Positions 1 to 6,855 are shown, counted from the first letter of the stretch. The stretch is DNA of 8,879 bases from an uncultured Ilumatobacter sp. (GCA_937891565.1 CALAHA010000068.1:1-8879); one strand, 5' to 3'. The notes: a model not told the origin generated them from the sequence alone. A program made the numbers and translations.

Positions 1-310
1 GCGTGGAGCGTTATGGGACAGGGCTGCCCGCCCGTACGTGCCGATACGAGCGGTCGCCAATGGGGCGCCGGCGATATTGAGCGGGTGCGACTGCTGTTGG
101 TCGTCGGCACTCGGCGCTGGCGTCCGGCCCTCTCGTGCCAGAGACAGATGGGCTGAGTTCGGGATCGGCCAACCGCCTGTTTCGATCGATCAGTCGAAGT
201 TATGTGAATCCGGTTCGTGTGAGTGACGAAGAGCGTTCGATGGTGGCCTCTCAATCGATCGCGCTTGTGATCGGTCGGCGGGCGGCTCGGAGATCTCCAT
301 TTCGGATCGA
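1..310. other. Apparently non-coding stretch upstream of the hydroxylase gene
   Basis: No frame here gives a recognisable protein. Two plus-strand frames are open from the left edge (stops at 154-156 and 224-226), but their translations are rich in Cys, Arg and Trp, low in complexity, and lack family motifs. One minus-strand frame is open throughout, but it lacks an ATG and the strong G/C third-position bias of the real genes in the window. No tRNA-like fold, clear promoter or terminator stands out. It is best read as intergenic DNA carrying the 5' control region of the following gene. The tail of a poorly conserved upstream gene in one of the open frames cannot be excluded. Confidence 0.5.
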
Positions 311-1393
311 ATGAACTGCTTGCGTGCATGTTGCTGGTCTGTGAAGCTTAACGCTGTGTCGATACAGCGGACGCGGCTGCAGCGGAAGAAGGGCTACGAC
401 CCGGAGCCGTTCGATGTGCCGCCGTTGTTCCAGTCGCCGCCGCGGCCCGTCGGAATGTTGCGCTGGCTCGTCACGAAGTTCATGTGGCCGCAGTCGGCGC
501 TGTGGATTGCGATCGCCGCGCTGGTGTACCACTTGTTCACACCCGGTCTCACCCGCTTCTCGTCGTTGAGCGTCGACGACGTCGCGCTTCTTTGGCTGCG
601 CAACGTGGTGTTGATGGTCCTGGTGATCGGCGGGCAGCACTGGTGGCTGCACATCCGTCGCGCACAGGGCACTGAGTTCAAGTACGAGCAGCGGTGGCTC
701 GCGAAGAACCGGAAGTCGTTCCTCTTCGACGACCAGACACGCGACAACATGTTCTTCACGCTCGTCAGCGGCGGCGGCATCGCGGCGCTGTACGAGGCGG
801 TCATGTTCCGGCTCTACGCGACGGAATCGATCCCGCAACTGAACTCTTTGTGGCTGATCGCGGCGATGACGTTCGCAGTCTTTTGGATCGAGGCGGTGCA
901 TTTCTACGTGAACCATCGTCTGCTCCACGTCGACCCGGTGTACAAGTGGGCGCACGCGTTGCACCATCGCAACGTCAACACCGGCCCGTGGTCGGGGATC
1001 TCGATGCACCCGCTCGAGCACGTGCTCTATCTGTCGCTGCCGTTCGTGTTCGTGGTGATTCCCGGGTCGCCGTTCATCGCCACGTTCTGTCTCGTGTACC
1101 TGATGTTGTCGCCGTCGCCGTCACACTCGGGTTTCGACCGATTCAAGCTGACCGACTCGAGAAACATCCACGGCGGCGACTTCTTCCACAACTTGCATCA
1201 CCGATACTTCGAGGTCAACTACGGCGTGCTGTTGCTGCCACTCGACAAATGGTTCGGCACGTTCCACGACGGCAGCCTCGAAGCCCACGAAGCAATGAAG
1301 GCCCGCCGCCGAGCATCAGCCGAAGCCGGCGACACCGGCGAGGTCATCAACCCGGATCCAACAATCCGCGTCGGCCCTGACGGGACGTCGTGA
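311..1393 (+). CDS. Sterol desaturase / fatty acid hydroxylase superfamily membrane protein
   Basis: Predicted integral-membrane di-iron oxygenase of 360 residues that would hydroxylate or desaturate a lipid or sterol-like substrate; the actual substrate is unknown. The sequence shows the histidine clusters of the superfamily: HFYVNHRLLH (H197, H202, H206), HALHHR (H215, H218, H219), HPLEH (H233, H237) and HNLHHR (H293, H296, H297). Hydrophobic segments lie near residues 61-80, 93-109, 150-166, 178-196 and 236-266, so the histidines would sit on the cytoplasmic face. The N-terminal GYDPEPF...PPLF stretch (28-40) resembles family members, so the start must lie upstream of it. ATG 311 is used here, but GTG 341 or GTG 356 are possible because none has a good Shine-Dalgarno sequence. 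The hydrophilic C-terminal tail (about 325-360) is probably dispensable. The stop is one base before the next ATG, so the two genes are almost certainly co-transcribed. Family assignment is firm; substrate is not. Confidence 0.93.
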   Translation: MNCLRACCWSVKLNAVSIQRTRLQRKKGYDPEPFDVPPLFQSPPRPVGMLRWLVTKFMWPQSALWIAIAALVYHLFTPGLTRFSSLSVDDVALLWLRNVVLMVLVIGGQHWWLHIRRAQGTEFKYEQRWLAKNRKSFLFDDQTRDNMFFTLVSGGGIAALYEAVMFRLYATESIPQLNSLWLIAAMTFAVFWIEAVHFYVNHRLLHVDPVYKWAHALHHRNVNTGPWSGISMHPLEHVLYLSLPFVFVVIPGSPFIATFCLVYLMLSPSPSHSGFDRFKLTDSRNIHGGDFFHNLHHRYFEVNYGVLLLPLDKWFGTFHDGSLEAHEAMKARRRASAEAGDTGEVINPDPTIRVGPDGTS

Positions 1394-1394
1394 C

Positions 1395-2255
1395 ATGGCA
1401 GGCTCGCTCACCGCGCACCAGATCGACTCCTTCAAACAGGACGGATTCTTGTTCCCGATCCGAGTCGCCGACGAGCCGACCGTCAACGGCTGGCGATCCA
1501 ACATCGAGTCGCTCGAACTCGAATGGCGTGACGACACGTCGCTACGTCGCCCCTTCACCGACTACGCCCGCGCCAACTTCCACCTCGTCAGCTCGACTGC
1601 AGCGCGACTTGCCCACGACCAAGCGGTCCTCGACGCCGTCGAGTCGATCATCGGTCCCGACATCCTCTGCTGGATGAGTGAGCTGATCATCAAGGAGCCA
1701 CACAGCTCGAAGGTGCTCACGATGCACCAAGACCTCACCTATTGGGGCCTCGACGGAGCCGACCACCTCGTGAGTGCCTGGGTCGCCCTCTCCGATGCGA
1801 CGACAGAGAACGGCGCGATGCGGTTCGTGCCCGGAAGCCACCTCGCAGGCCAGATTGAACACCGCGACACCTTCGGATCGGACAACCTGCTCTCACGTGG
1901 TCAAGAAGTCGTCGTCGACGTCGACCCCGACGACGAGGTCCCCGTCGAGTTGCGGGCCGGCGAGATGTCGCTCCATCACGGCCACATGTTCCACGGATCT
2001 GGACCGAACCGAACCGACGGTCGGCGCATCGCGATGGTGTTCAGGTTCATGTCCCCGAGTGTCCGACAGACCGTCGGCGTGGAGGACTACGCGATGACAG
2101 TGCGAGGATCGAACACGTCACATCACGTGCACGCCACGGCGGTTCCGTTCAACGACTTCAGTTCGGCGTCGCTCGCGATGCACGCAAGGGTGACTGCCGC
2201 GCAGGAAAGAGCACTGACTGCGGGCACCGCTGATCAGGTCAGCTACCTCCGATAA
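1395..2255 (+). CDS. Phytanoyl-CoA dioxygenase (PhyH) family Fe(II)/2-oxoglutarate oxygenase
   Basis: Soluble non-haem iron oxygenase of 286 residues, expected to hydroxylate an organic substrate while decarboxylating 2-oxoglutarate to succinate. The facial triad is visible: H111-x-D113 in MHQDLTYWG, and the distal histidine H200 in MFHGSGPN. R210/R211 (GRRIAMVFRF) would bind the 2-oxoglutarate carboxylate. The typical core phrase W(V)ALSDATTENGAMRFVPGSH spans 129-149. Length fits the PhyH family (about 260-300). The start at ATG 1395 follows the upstream stop by one base, with a weak GGGA at 1382-1385 as ribosome binding site, pointing to coupled translation with the hydroxylase. The Y-W-G after the HxD motif and the absence of a CoA-specific signature leave open whether the substrate is an acyl-CoA or a free small molecule. 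The family includes halogenases, but the aspartate is intact here, so hydroxylation is expected. Confidence 0.93.
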   Translation: MAGSLTAHQIDSFKQDGFLFPIRVADEPTVNGWRSNIESLELEWRDDTSLRRPFTDYARANFHLVSSTAARLAHDQAVLDAVESIIGPDILCWMSELIIKEPHSSKVLTMHQDLTYWGLDGADHLVSAWVALSDATTENGAMRFVPGSHLAGQIEHRDTFGSDNLLSRGQEVVVDVDPDDEVPVELRAGEMSLHHGHMFHGSGPNRTDGRRIAMVFRFMSPSVRQTVGVEDYAMTVRGSNTSHHVHATAVPFNDFSSASLAMHARVTAAQERALTAGTADQVSYLR

Positions 2256-2331
2256 CAATCCCCGAACGAATACGTGCCAATCGTGAGTCGACCTGGGCAT
2301 GACGACGTCAGAGCGTTCTGCGCTCAGTTAT

Positions 2332-2373
2332 CGGGCGGTGAATGCGTCCAAGTCCTTCAAAGTCACCCGCCCG
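2332..2373. repeat. Imperfect inverted repeat in the convergent gap
   Basis: CGGGCGGTGA at 2332-2341 pairs with TCACCCGCCCG at 2363-2373, giving a 10-bp stem with one bulged C and a 21-nt loop. It lies between the convergent PhyH and TetR genes, upstream of the tighter hairpin at 2401-2425. It could add to transcription termination or be a relic. No T-run follows either arm. Confidence 0.4.
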
Positions 2374-2400
2374 TGCGCCGACGTGAGTGCCGATAGCGAG

Positions 2401-2425
2401 CGCTCGGCGACCGCTCCGCCGAGCG
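2401..2425. terminator. GC-rich hairpin, likely bidirectional terminator
   Basis: CGCTCGGCG (2401-2409) and CGCCGAGCG (2417-2425) form a perfect 9-bp stem with a 7-nt loop. It sits 146 bp after the PhyH stop and 54 bp beyond the stop of the convergent TetR gene, where a shared terminator is expected. There is no U-tract, as is common for actinobacterial hairpin terminators. The fold is certain on paper; the function is inferred from position. Confidence 0.55.
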
Positions 2426-2478
2426 GTGATATGCGTGCTCTTGCGGTGAATCTGTGCTGTGAAATGTGGGGCGGAGCA

Positions 2479-3081
2479 TCAGCGCGTGCTGGCCCAGGGG
2501 ATCCCGGCGAGCATGTAGCCGACCACAGAGTCGAGCTGCGTCCGGGTCGGCCCGGTCCGCGAGATTGCCGAGAGCGCTGAGACCTGCCCGAGTACGAACG
2601 GGACGACGGCTGCCACCGAAGTTCTTGGTTCGAGCTCGCCACCATCGATGGCCGCTTCGACGCGTTGCTGCACGAGCGATCCCAGTCGCCCTTGCAGCCG
2701 GTCAATGGTCGCAGCGATGGGACCAGTCGTGAATCTGCCGGTCATGGCGCTGTCGCCGAGAAAGCAGCCTGCAGGGAGGTCGTCGTCGACGATCCGATCG
2801 ACGAAGACCGCAAAGAATCCGATGAGTGCGTCGCGGAGTGTGGCCGCTTGCTCGAGGTGTTGTTCGGCAGGAGCGATGTACGCCCGGTGGTAGGTGTCGA
2901 GGGCCGCAGCGAACACGGCCTCCTTCTCTCCGAGGGCTCGGTAGACGGTCGGTTTCGTCACGCCGAGCTCGGCAGCGACCTGATCGATGGTCGCTCCGCC
3001 ATAACCGTCATGCCAGAAATGACGAAGGATCACAGGCATCGCAGTCTCGACATCGAGTGCTCGAGGGCGTCCGGCAGACAT
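2479..3081 (-). CDS. TetR/AcrR family transcriptional regulator
   Basis: DNA-binding repressor of 200 residues, the usual length for the family. The N-terminal domain opens with GRPR (4-7), and the helix-turn-helix spans about 30-52 (TIDQVAAELGVTKPTVYRAL), followed by the conserved GEKEAVF. The C-terminal two-thirds is the variable ligand-binding, dimerising part: helices with LRDALIGFFAVFVD near 82-95 and GCFLGD at 105-110, a motif common in one TetR_C subgroup. It should bind as a dimer and release DNA on binding a small molecule. The start ATG at 3079-3081 is preceded by AAAGG at a suitable distance. It is divergent from the MFS gene, the standard layout for a repressor controlling a neighbouring transporter and itself; candidate operators lie in the shared 119-bp gap. 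The ligand cannot be told from the sequence. Confidence 0.95.
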   Translation of the reverse strand: MSAGRPRALDVETAMPVILRHFWHDGYGGATIDQVAAELGVTKPTVYRALGEKEAVFAAALDTYHRAYIAPAEQHLEQAATLRDALIGFFAVFVDRIVDDDLPAGCFLGDSAMTGRFTTGPIAATIDRLQGRLGSLVQQRVEAAIDGGELEPRTSVAAVVPFVLGQVSALSAISRTGPTRTQLDSVVGYMLAGIPWASTR

Positions 3082-3107
3082 TTCGTACCTTTGAGTAAAA
3101 GAATTCC

Positions 3108-3136
3108 TTGACCGACGGGCGTCGGTGATTCAGTAT
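3108..3136 (+). promoter_or_regulatory. Possible sigma-70 type promoter for the MFS gene
   Basis: TTGACC (3108-3113) resembles a -35 box and is followed after 17 bp by CAGTAT (3131-3136), a weak -10 match. The pair overlaps the palindrome at 3111-3126, so a bound repressor would block polymerase. The -35 is good and the -10 poor, so the call is tentative. Confidence 0.35.
3111..3126. promoter_or_regulatory. Candidate TetR operator 1 (perfect palindrome)
   Basis: ACCGAC-GGGC-GTCGGT is a perfect inverted repeat with 6-bp arms and a 4-bp spacer, 16 bp overall, in the shared tetR/MFS control region. It overlaps the possible -35 element. Size, symmetry and place fit a TetR-family operator; binding is inferred. 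Confidence 0.5.
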
Positions 3137-3138
3137 GG

Positions 3139-3154
3139 CGTACTAGCGAGTACG
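3139..3154. promoter_or_regulatory. Candidate TetR operator 2 (CGTAC-N6-GTACG)
   Basis: CGTAC (3139-3143) and GTACG (3150-3154) form a perfect 5-bp inverted repeat around a 6-bp spacer. Its centre is 28 bp from that of the palindrome at 3111-3126. A further TTTCGTAC at 3081-3088, touching the tetR start codon, mirrors GTACGAAA at 3150-3157, so the half-site occurs three times in the gap. It may be the true operator or a second site. Confidence 0.45.
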
Positions 3155-3200
3155 AAATCAACCGTCAGCTCGCGCGGTCCAGCACCCGGAGACAACCCAG

Positions 3201-4400
3201 ATGTCGACCAACACGACCCTCAGTGCCGACTTCGGTGCACCGCACGGAGTCGACTCGGCACGCTCCTGGGTGGTTGTGGCCTCGGCGTTCCTCGCCATGT
3301 TCACCGTGTTCGGGGTCGCCTACAGCTTCGGCGAGTTCTTCGGACCCATGGCTGACGAGTTCGGAACCAGCCGATCGGCGACGGCGCTGTTCTTCTCGAT
3401 CACCACCTTCGCCTACTTCGCGATCGGAATCATCAGCGGCCGAGTCGCTGATCGCGTGGGCCCGCGACGTGTGATGATCTTCGGTGCAGTCGTCATGGTG
3501 ATCGGTCTCCTCCTGACCGCCGAGGTCTCCTCGATCCGCCTCGGCTACCTCACCTATGGACTCGGCGTCGGGATCGGGGTCGCATGCTGCTACGTGCCGA
3601 TGGTTGCAACCGTCGGCGGCTGGTTCGAGCAGCGACGCACACTCGCACTTGGCCTCGCGGTCGCAGGCATCGGATTCGGCACGCTCGTGATGGTCCCGAT
3701 CATGGAGCGAGTGATCGAAGCCAACGGCTGGCGCGACGCGTATCGAGTCCTGGCAGCCGTGTCGGGGGTCCTGTTGGTCATCGCCGCTCTGGGGGCACAT
3801 CGATCTCCCGGCTCAGCCGTCGCACCCCGACCGATCCGCGAGATCATCAGCGGACGTCGCGACTTCTGGTTCCTCTACGCGTCATCGCTCTTCCTCGCAG
3901 CCGCACTGTTCACACCGTTCGTGTTCATGGCCGACTACATCGATACCACAGGGACATCGGGCTCCGCCGCAGTACTGCTCGGGATCATCGGCATGGCGTC
4001 GATCGTCGGTCGCCTCGGACTCGGTGCGCTCGCTGGCCGGATCAGCATCGTTGGGCTCTACCGTCTGTCGTGCCTCGGACTTGGGCTGAGCTTCGTGATC
4101 TGGATCGTGGCCGATACGAACTATCCGCTGTTGATCGCCTTTGCGGTCGTCCTCGGTGTGTCCTACGGCGGGATCATCGCGCTCTCCCCAGCCGTGGTAG
4201 CGCAGCTGTTCGGCACGCTCGGCATGGGCGGTGTTCTCGGGGCGCTCTACACAGCCAACGGTCTGGGCGGACTCATCGGCCCGCCAACGATCGGACAGAT
4301 CATCGACTCGTCAGGCCACACCGCCGCGCAATGGACTGCCCTTGGTTCGGGCCTACTCGGAACTGCGTTGCTGACCCGCTTGAAACCCCAAGACGGGTAA
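3201..4400 (+). CDS. MFS transporter, monocarboxylate/oxalate-formate antiporter-like
   Basis: Inner-membrane secondary transporter of 399 residues with about 12 hydrophobic segments in two halves, split by a hydrophilic loop near 200-220. Motif A of the major facilitator superfamily is clear at 80-90 (GRVADRVGPRR). The stretches GVACCYVPMVATVGGWFEQRR (126-146) and ANGWRDAYRVLA (174-185) are typical of the MCT/OFA group, which moves monocarboxylates and related organic acids with protons or by exchange. The start at ATG 3201 is supported by GGAGA at 3188-3192, 8 nt upstream. It is divergent from the TetR gene, which very probably represses it, and a hairpin terminator follows the stop. The substrate is unknown. 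It could serve the neighbouring oxygenases or a lipid breakdown product, but that is conjecture. Confidence 0.93.
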   Translation: MSTNTTLSADFGAPHGVDSARSWVVVASAFLAMFTVFGVAYSFGEFFGPMADEFGTSRSATALFFSITTFAYFAIGIISGRVADRVGPRRVMIFGAVVMVIGLLLTAEVSSIRLGYLTYGLGVGIGVACCYVPMVATVGGWFEQRRTLALGLAVAGIGFGTLVMVPIMERVIEANGWRDAYRVLAAVSGVLLVIAALGAHRSPGSAVAPRPIREIISGRRDFWFLYASSLFLAAALFTPFVFMADYIDTTGTSGSAAVLLGIIGMASIVGRLGLGALAGRISIVGLYRLSCLGLGLSFVIWIVADTNYPLLIAFAVVLGVSYGGIIALSPAVVAQLFGTLGMGGVLGALYTANGLGGLIGPPTIGQIIDSSGHTAAQWTALGSGLLGTALLTRLKPQDG

Positions 4401-4412
4401 CTCAAGGAGTCA

Positions 4413-4437
4413 GCTCCCGGCTCCCTGATCCGGGAGC
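4413..4437 (+). terminator. Hairpin terminator after the MFS gene
   Basis: GCTCCCGG (4413-4420) and CCGGGAGC (4430-4437) form a perfect 8-bp stem with a 9-nt loop, starting 12 bases after the MFS stop codon. The following bases GTTGT are only slightly T-rich. Position right after the stop makes a terminator likely. The rest of the 185-bp convergent gap to the acyl-CoA dehydrogenase gene shows nothing clear. Confidence 0.65.
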
Positions 4438-4585
4438 GTTGTCCCAGCGAAGAGAGTCAACCTCAGAACCACGCATATCGACAGACCGACGGCCCTGACC
4501 GGCCCACGCGCGATCCGGCATTATGCCGCGCCCTCACCTATCGTCTCGATGCCCGGTGTTGCGTTGATCGGTTGAACCCAAGGGC

Positions 4586-5842
4586 CTAAATCGGCAGGTT
4601 GCCGGTGGCGCGACGGGTCGAACCCTCGTCGGTGTAGGCCGCAATGGTGCGTTGGGCTATGCGCATCTGGTGGACCTCGTCGGCACCGTCGGCGAAGCGG
4701 GCCCAACGGGCGTGCTGGTACATGTGCGCCAACGGCGTGTCGGTCGAGTAGCCGAGCGCACCGTGGACCTGGATTGAGCGATCAATCACGCGGCCCAACA
4801 TGTTCGCAACGAAGTGCTTGGCCATCGAGACCTCGGCTTTGAAGTCTTCCTGGTGATCGATCTTGTAGGCAGCGTGCAAGACCATCAGCTTCGCCTGGTA
4901 GATCTCCATCGAACTGTCGGCAATCATCCATTGGATGCCCTGCTTCTCAGCGAGCAGTGAACCGTGCGAGTACCGGTTGAGTGACCGGTCAACCATCATG
5001 TCGAGTGCTGTTTCGGCCTGAGCGATCCAACGCATGCAGTGCGCGAGTCGGGCCGGGCCAAGCCGGTACTGACCGAGTAGGTGGCCCTGTCCGCGGCCAC
5101 CAAGCATCTGATTGTTGTGCACCCGCAGGTCGGTGATCACGATCTCAGAGTGCCCGGTTCCGCCATGCATGGTCTCGACTTCGCGGACGTCGTTCCACCC
5201 CTCGTGCGGCAGGTCGATGATAAACGCCGAGTTCGCCGCCTGCGGGATGTCGGGGTTCTCTTCCGTGCGGCACACCAGGATCGCAAACTGGGCTCGGCGT
5301 GCGCCGGAAATGAACCACTTGTGGCCGTTGATGACCCACTCATCGCCGTCCTGATACGCCTTTGTCTGGATGAGTGTCGGATCAGAGCCTGCGACCTCGG
5401 GCTCGGTCATTGCAAAGCACGATCCGCGCACTGTGCCGGCACAGAGTGGCTTGAGGTACTTCTCTTTCTGCTGGTCGGTGCCCCAGTGCAGCAGTGTGTG
5501 CATATTTCCCTCGTCTGGCGCCTGGCAGTTGAAGACCCACGGGCCGTAGTACGACTTCGCCGCCTCGGCCTGAACCATGGCGAGTTCGACATGGCCGAGC
5601 CCCATGCCGCCCCACTCCTCTGGCATGTGCGGCAACCAAATACCGGCTTTGAACGCCTGTTTGCGCAAGCCAACGAGCGCGGCGATTCGATCGTTTCCAC
5701 CGAGTGGCTCGCCGATTTTGTTGCCCTCGGCGTCCTTGCCTTCGATCCGGTGCTCTTCTGGCTTGATCACATCTGTGACGAAGGTGCGAACTTGCATGCG
5801 GATCGCTTCGAGTTCAGGGCTGAGGGAAAAATCAATCGCCAT
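4586..5842 (-). CDS. Acyl-CoA dehydrogenase (ACAD10/11-like FadE type)
   Basis: FAD-dependent enzyme of 418 residues that oxidises an acyl-CoA to the trans-2-enoyl-CoA and passes electrons to electron-transfer flavoprotein, the first step of a beta-oxidation round. The N-terminal helical domain (1-130) contains MPEEWGGMGLGH (73-84). The FAD/substrate middle domain has CFAMTEPEVAGSDP (142-155) and the W-F-I-S-G segment (176-180). The C-terminal helical domain ends in VHGALGYSTDTPLAHMYQHARW (359-380) and FADGADEVH (383-391). The usual catalytic glutamate position appears as Asp385, as I recall for the ACAD10/11 branch, which prefers long or unusual acyl chains. The frame stays open 202 codons upstream, antisense to the peptidase gene, but homology begins at MAIDFSLS, so ATG 5840-5842 is chosen; its ribosome site is weak. 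It is head-to-head with the peptidase gene, 58 bp apart. Confidence 0.95.
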   Translation of the reverse strand: MAIDFSLSPELEAIRMQVRTFVTDVIKPEEHRIEGKDAEGNKIGEPLGGNDRIAALVGLRKQAFKAGIWLPHMPEEWGGMGLGHVELAMVQAEAAKSYYGPWVFNCQAPDEGNMHTLLHWGTDQQKEKYLKPLCAGTVRGSCFAMTEPEVAGSDPTLIQTKAYQDGDEWVINGHKWFISGARRAQFAILVCRTEENPDIPQAANSAFIIDLPHEGWNDVREVETMHGGTGHSEIVITDLRVHNNQMLGGRGQGHLLGQYRLGPARLAHCMRWIAQAETALDMMVDRSLNRYSHGSLLAEKQGIQWMIADSSMEIYQAKLMVLHAAYKIDHQEDFKAEVSMAKHFVANMLGRVIDRSIQVHGALGYSTDTPLAHMYQHARWARFADGADEVHQMRIAQRTIAAYTDEGSTRRATGNLPI

Positions 5843-5900
5843 GCAATCAGCCTGGCAGGTGCCACCAGCCAATTCGCAGCCCGAAGTACGGTCGTCAGCG

Positions 5901-6851
5901 ATGAGCAGCAACGTTCTGTCAGGCACTCGCGTTCTCGTTGCTGCCGCCGTCCTCCTGCTCGCAGCCTGTGCCGGCCCCGACAGCAGCCTCGGCGGGGCCA
6001 CTTCTGCGTCAACGCCCCCCATCGCGTCCACCACCATTCCTGCCACCGTTCCTGCCACCGTTCCTGCCACCGTTCCTGCCACCGTTCCTGCCACCGTTCC
6101 AATCACCGTTCCAATCACCGTTCCGGCCGCCGCAGCACCTGCCACAAGCGTTGTACTGGCCGAGGGCGCGCTCGCCGTCTTCGACTTCGCGGCGACGCAA
6201 CTCGCTGTTGGGACGTCGATTGAGGGCCGGCCGATCACCGCTGATCGGTACGGCACACCGGGCGGGCGGCGCGTCCTCGTGATCGGTGTGATCCACGGCG
6301 ACGAAGATGCCGGTGTTGCGATCATCGACGAACTCCGCGAGCGCGACGTGCCCGACGGCGTTGAGTTGTGGGTGATCGAATCGATGAATCCGGATGGCCA
6401 AGCCGCCCAAAATCGCCAGAACGCCAACCAAGTCGACCTCAACCGCAACTTTCCTCACAAGTGGGGTGTGATCGGCGAGCCGGGGAACAGCCAGTACGCA
6501 GGAACGGGGCCCGCCAGCGAACCCGAAACGCAAGCCATGGTCAACCTGATCACCCAGCTCCGGCCCGACATCGCAGTCTGGTATCACCAAGACGCGAACC
6601 TGATCATCCCGTCGACCGGTCGCGACGGACGCATCCGAGCCCGCTACGCCGAACTGACTGCGCTTCCGCTCGCAGATTGCTGCGGAGGCGGCGGCGTCTA
6701 CACCGGCATCGCAGCGAGCTGGGCGAAAAACGAGCTGCAAAAAGACAGCGACGCCGTGGCGTTTATCGTTGAGCTACCAGGCGGTGTTTTGAGCACCCAG
6801 CAGGTCAACGCTCACGCGAACGCCGTGCTCACCATCGGCATCGAAGGATGA
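5901..6851 (+). CDS. Lipoprotein M14-family zinc carboxypeptidase (MpaA-like)
   Basis: Exported metallopeptidase of 316 residues. The N-terminus is a lipoprotein signal: short polar start with Arg10, hydrophobic 11-20, and lipobox L-A-A-C with Cys23 as the lipidation site. Next comes a Ser/Thr/Pro linker (24-84) with PATV repeats, then the catalytic domain (about 85-316). M14 residues are all visible: zinc ligands H132 and E135 (HGDE) and H229 (WYHQ), substrate-binding R172 and N181-R182 (DLNRNFP) after NPDG (163-166), and catalytic E291 (VELPGG). This pattern resembles murein peptide amidase A and related enzymes that cleave cell-wall peptide linkages or short peptides; the substrate is inferred. 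The start at ATG 5901 is set by the signal peptide, since the open frame further upstream is antisense to the acyl-CoA dehydrogenase. It converges on the nitroreductase gene, 49 bp away. Confidence 0.92.
   Translation: MSSNVLSGTRVLVAAAVLLLAACAGPDSSLGGATSASTPPIASTTIPATVPATVPATVPATVPATVPITVPITVPAAAAPATSVVLAEGALAVFDFAATQLAVGTSIEGRPITADRYGTPGGRRVLVIGVIHGDEDAGVAIIDELRERDVPDGVELWVIESMNPDGQAAQNRQNANQVDLNRNFPHKWGVIGEPGNSQYAGTGPASEPETQAMVNLITQLRPDIAVWYHQDANLIIPSTGRDGRIRARYAELTALPLADCCGGGGVYTGIAASWAKNELQKDSDAVAFIVELPGGVLSTQQVNAHANAVLTIGIEG
6039..6122 (+). repeat. 12-bp tandem repeat encoding a PATV/PITV linker
   Basis: Seven 12-bp units lie in register with the peptidase reading frame: five perfect CCTGCCACCGTT copies (6039-6098) and two CCAATCACCGTT copies (6099-6122). 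They encode five PATV and two PITV units between the lipidated cysteine and the catalytic domain, a likely stalk through or across the cell envelope. Because the unit is a whole number of codons, copy-number slippage would change linker length without breaking the frame. Confidence 0.9.
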
Positions 6852-6855
6852 CCCC

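Noticed and set aside
38..226. 62-codon plus-strand frame near the left edge
   Set aside because: No ribosome site, odd composition with clustered Cys and Trp, and no recognisable motif.
251..1021. 256-codon minus-strand frame opposite the membrane hydroxylase
   Set aside because: Arg-, His- and Asp-rich translation without motifs, which is typical of the antisense of a high-GC gene; the plus strand carries clear histidine clusters.
2299..2580. 93-codon plus-strand frame in the PhyH/TetR gap
   Set aside because: It runs into the antisense of the TetR C-terminus, crosses two inverted repeats and shows no family features or ribosome site.
3584..4498. 304-codon plus-strand frame overlapping the MFS gene
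   Set aside because: Very Arg- and Ser-rich with no hydrophobic segments; it is a frame-shifted shadow of the transporter.
4516..4528. CGGCA-TTA-TGCCG hairpin as terminator for the acyl-CoA dehydrogenase
   Set aside because: Only a 5-bp stem, about 58 bases past the stop and without a T-run; too weak to call.
5577..5900. 108-codon upstream extension of the peptidase frame
   Set aside because: It is antisense to the acyl-CoA dehydrogenase, and a clear lipoprotein signal peptide begins at 5901.
6039..6122. Possible CRISPR-like array
   Set aside because: The 12-bp units are contiguous with no spacers and in frame with a peptide linker.
5843..6448. 202-codon upstream extension of the acyl-CoA dehydrogenase frame
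   Set aside because: It is antisense to the lipoprotein peptidase, reads through the 12-bp repeat as IGTV/AGTV runs, and family homology begins at MAIDFSLS at 5842.
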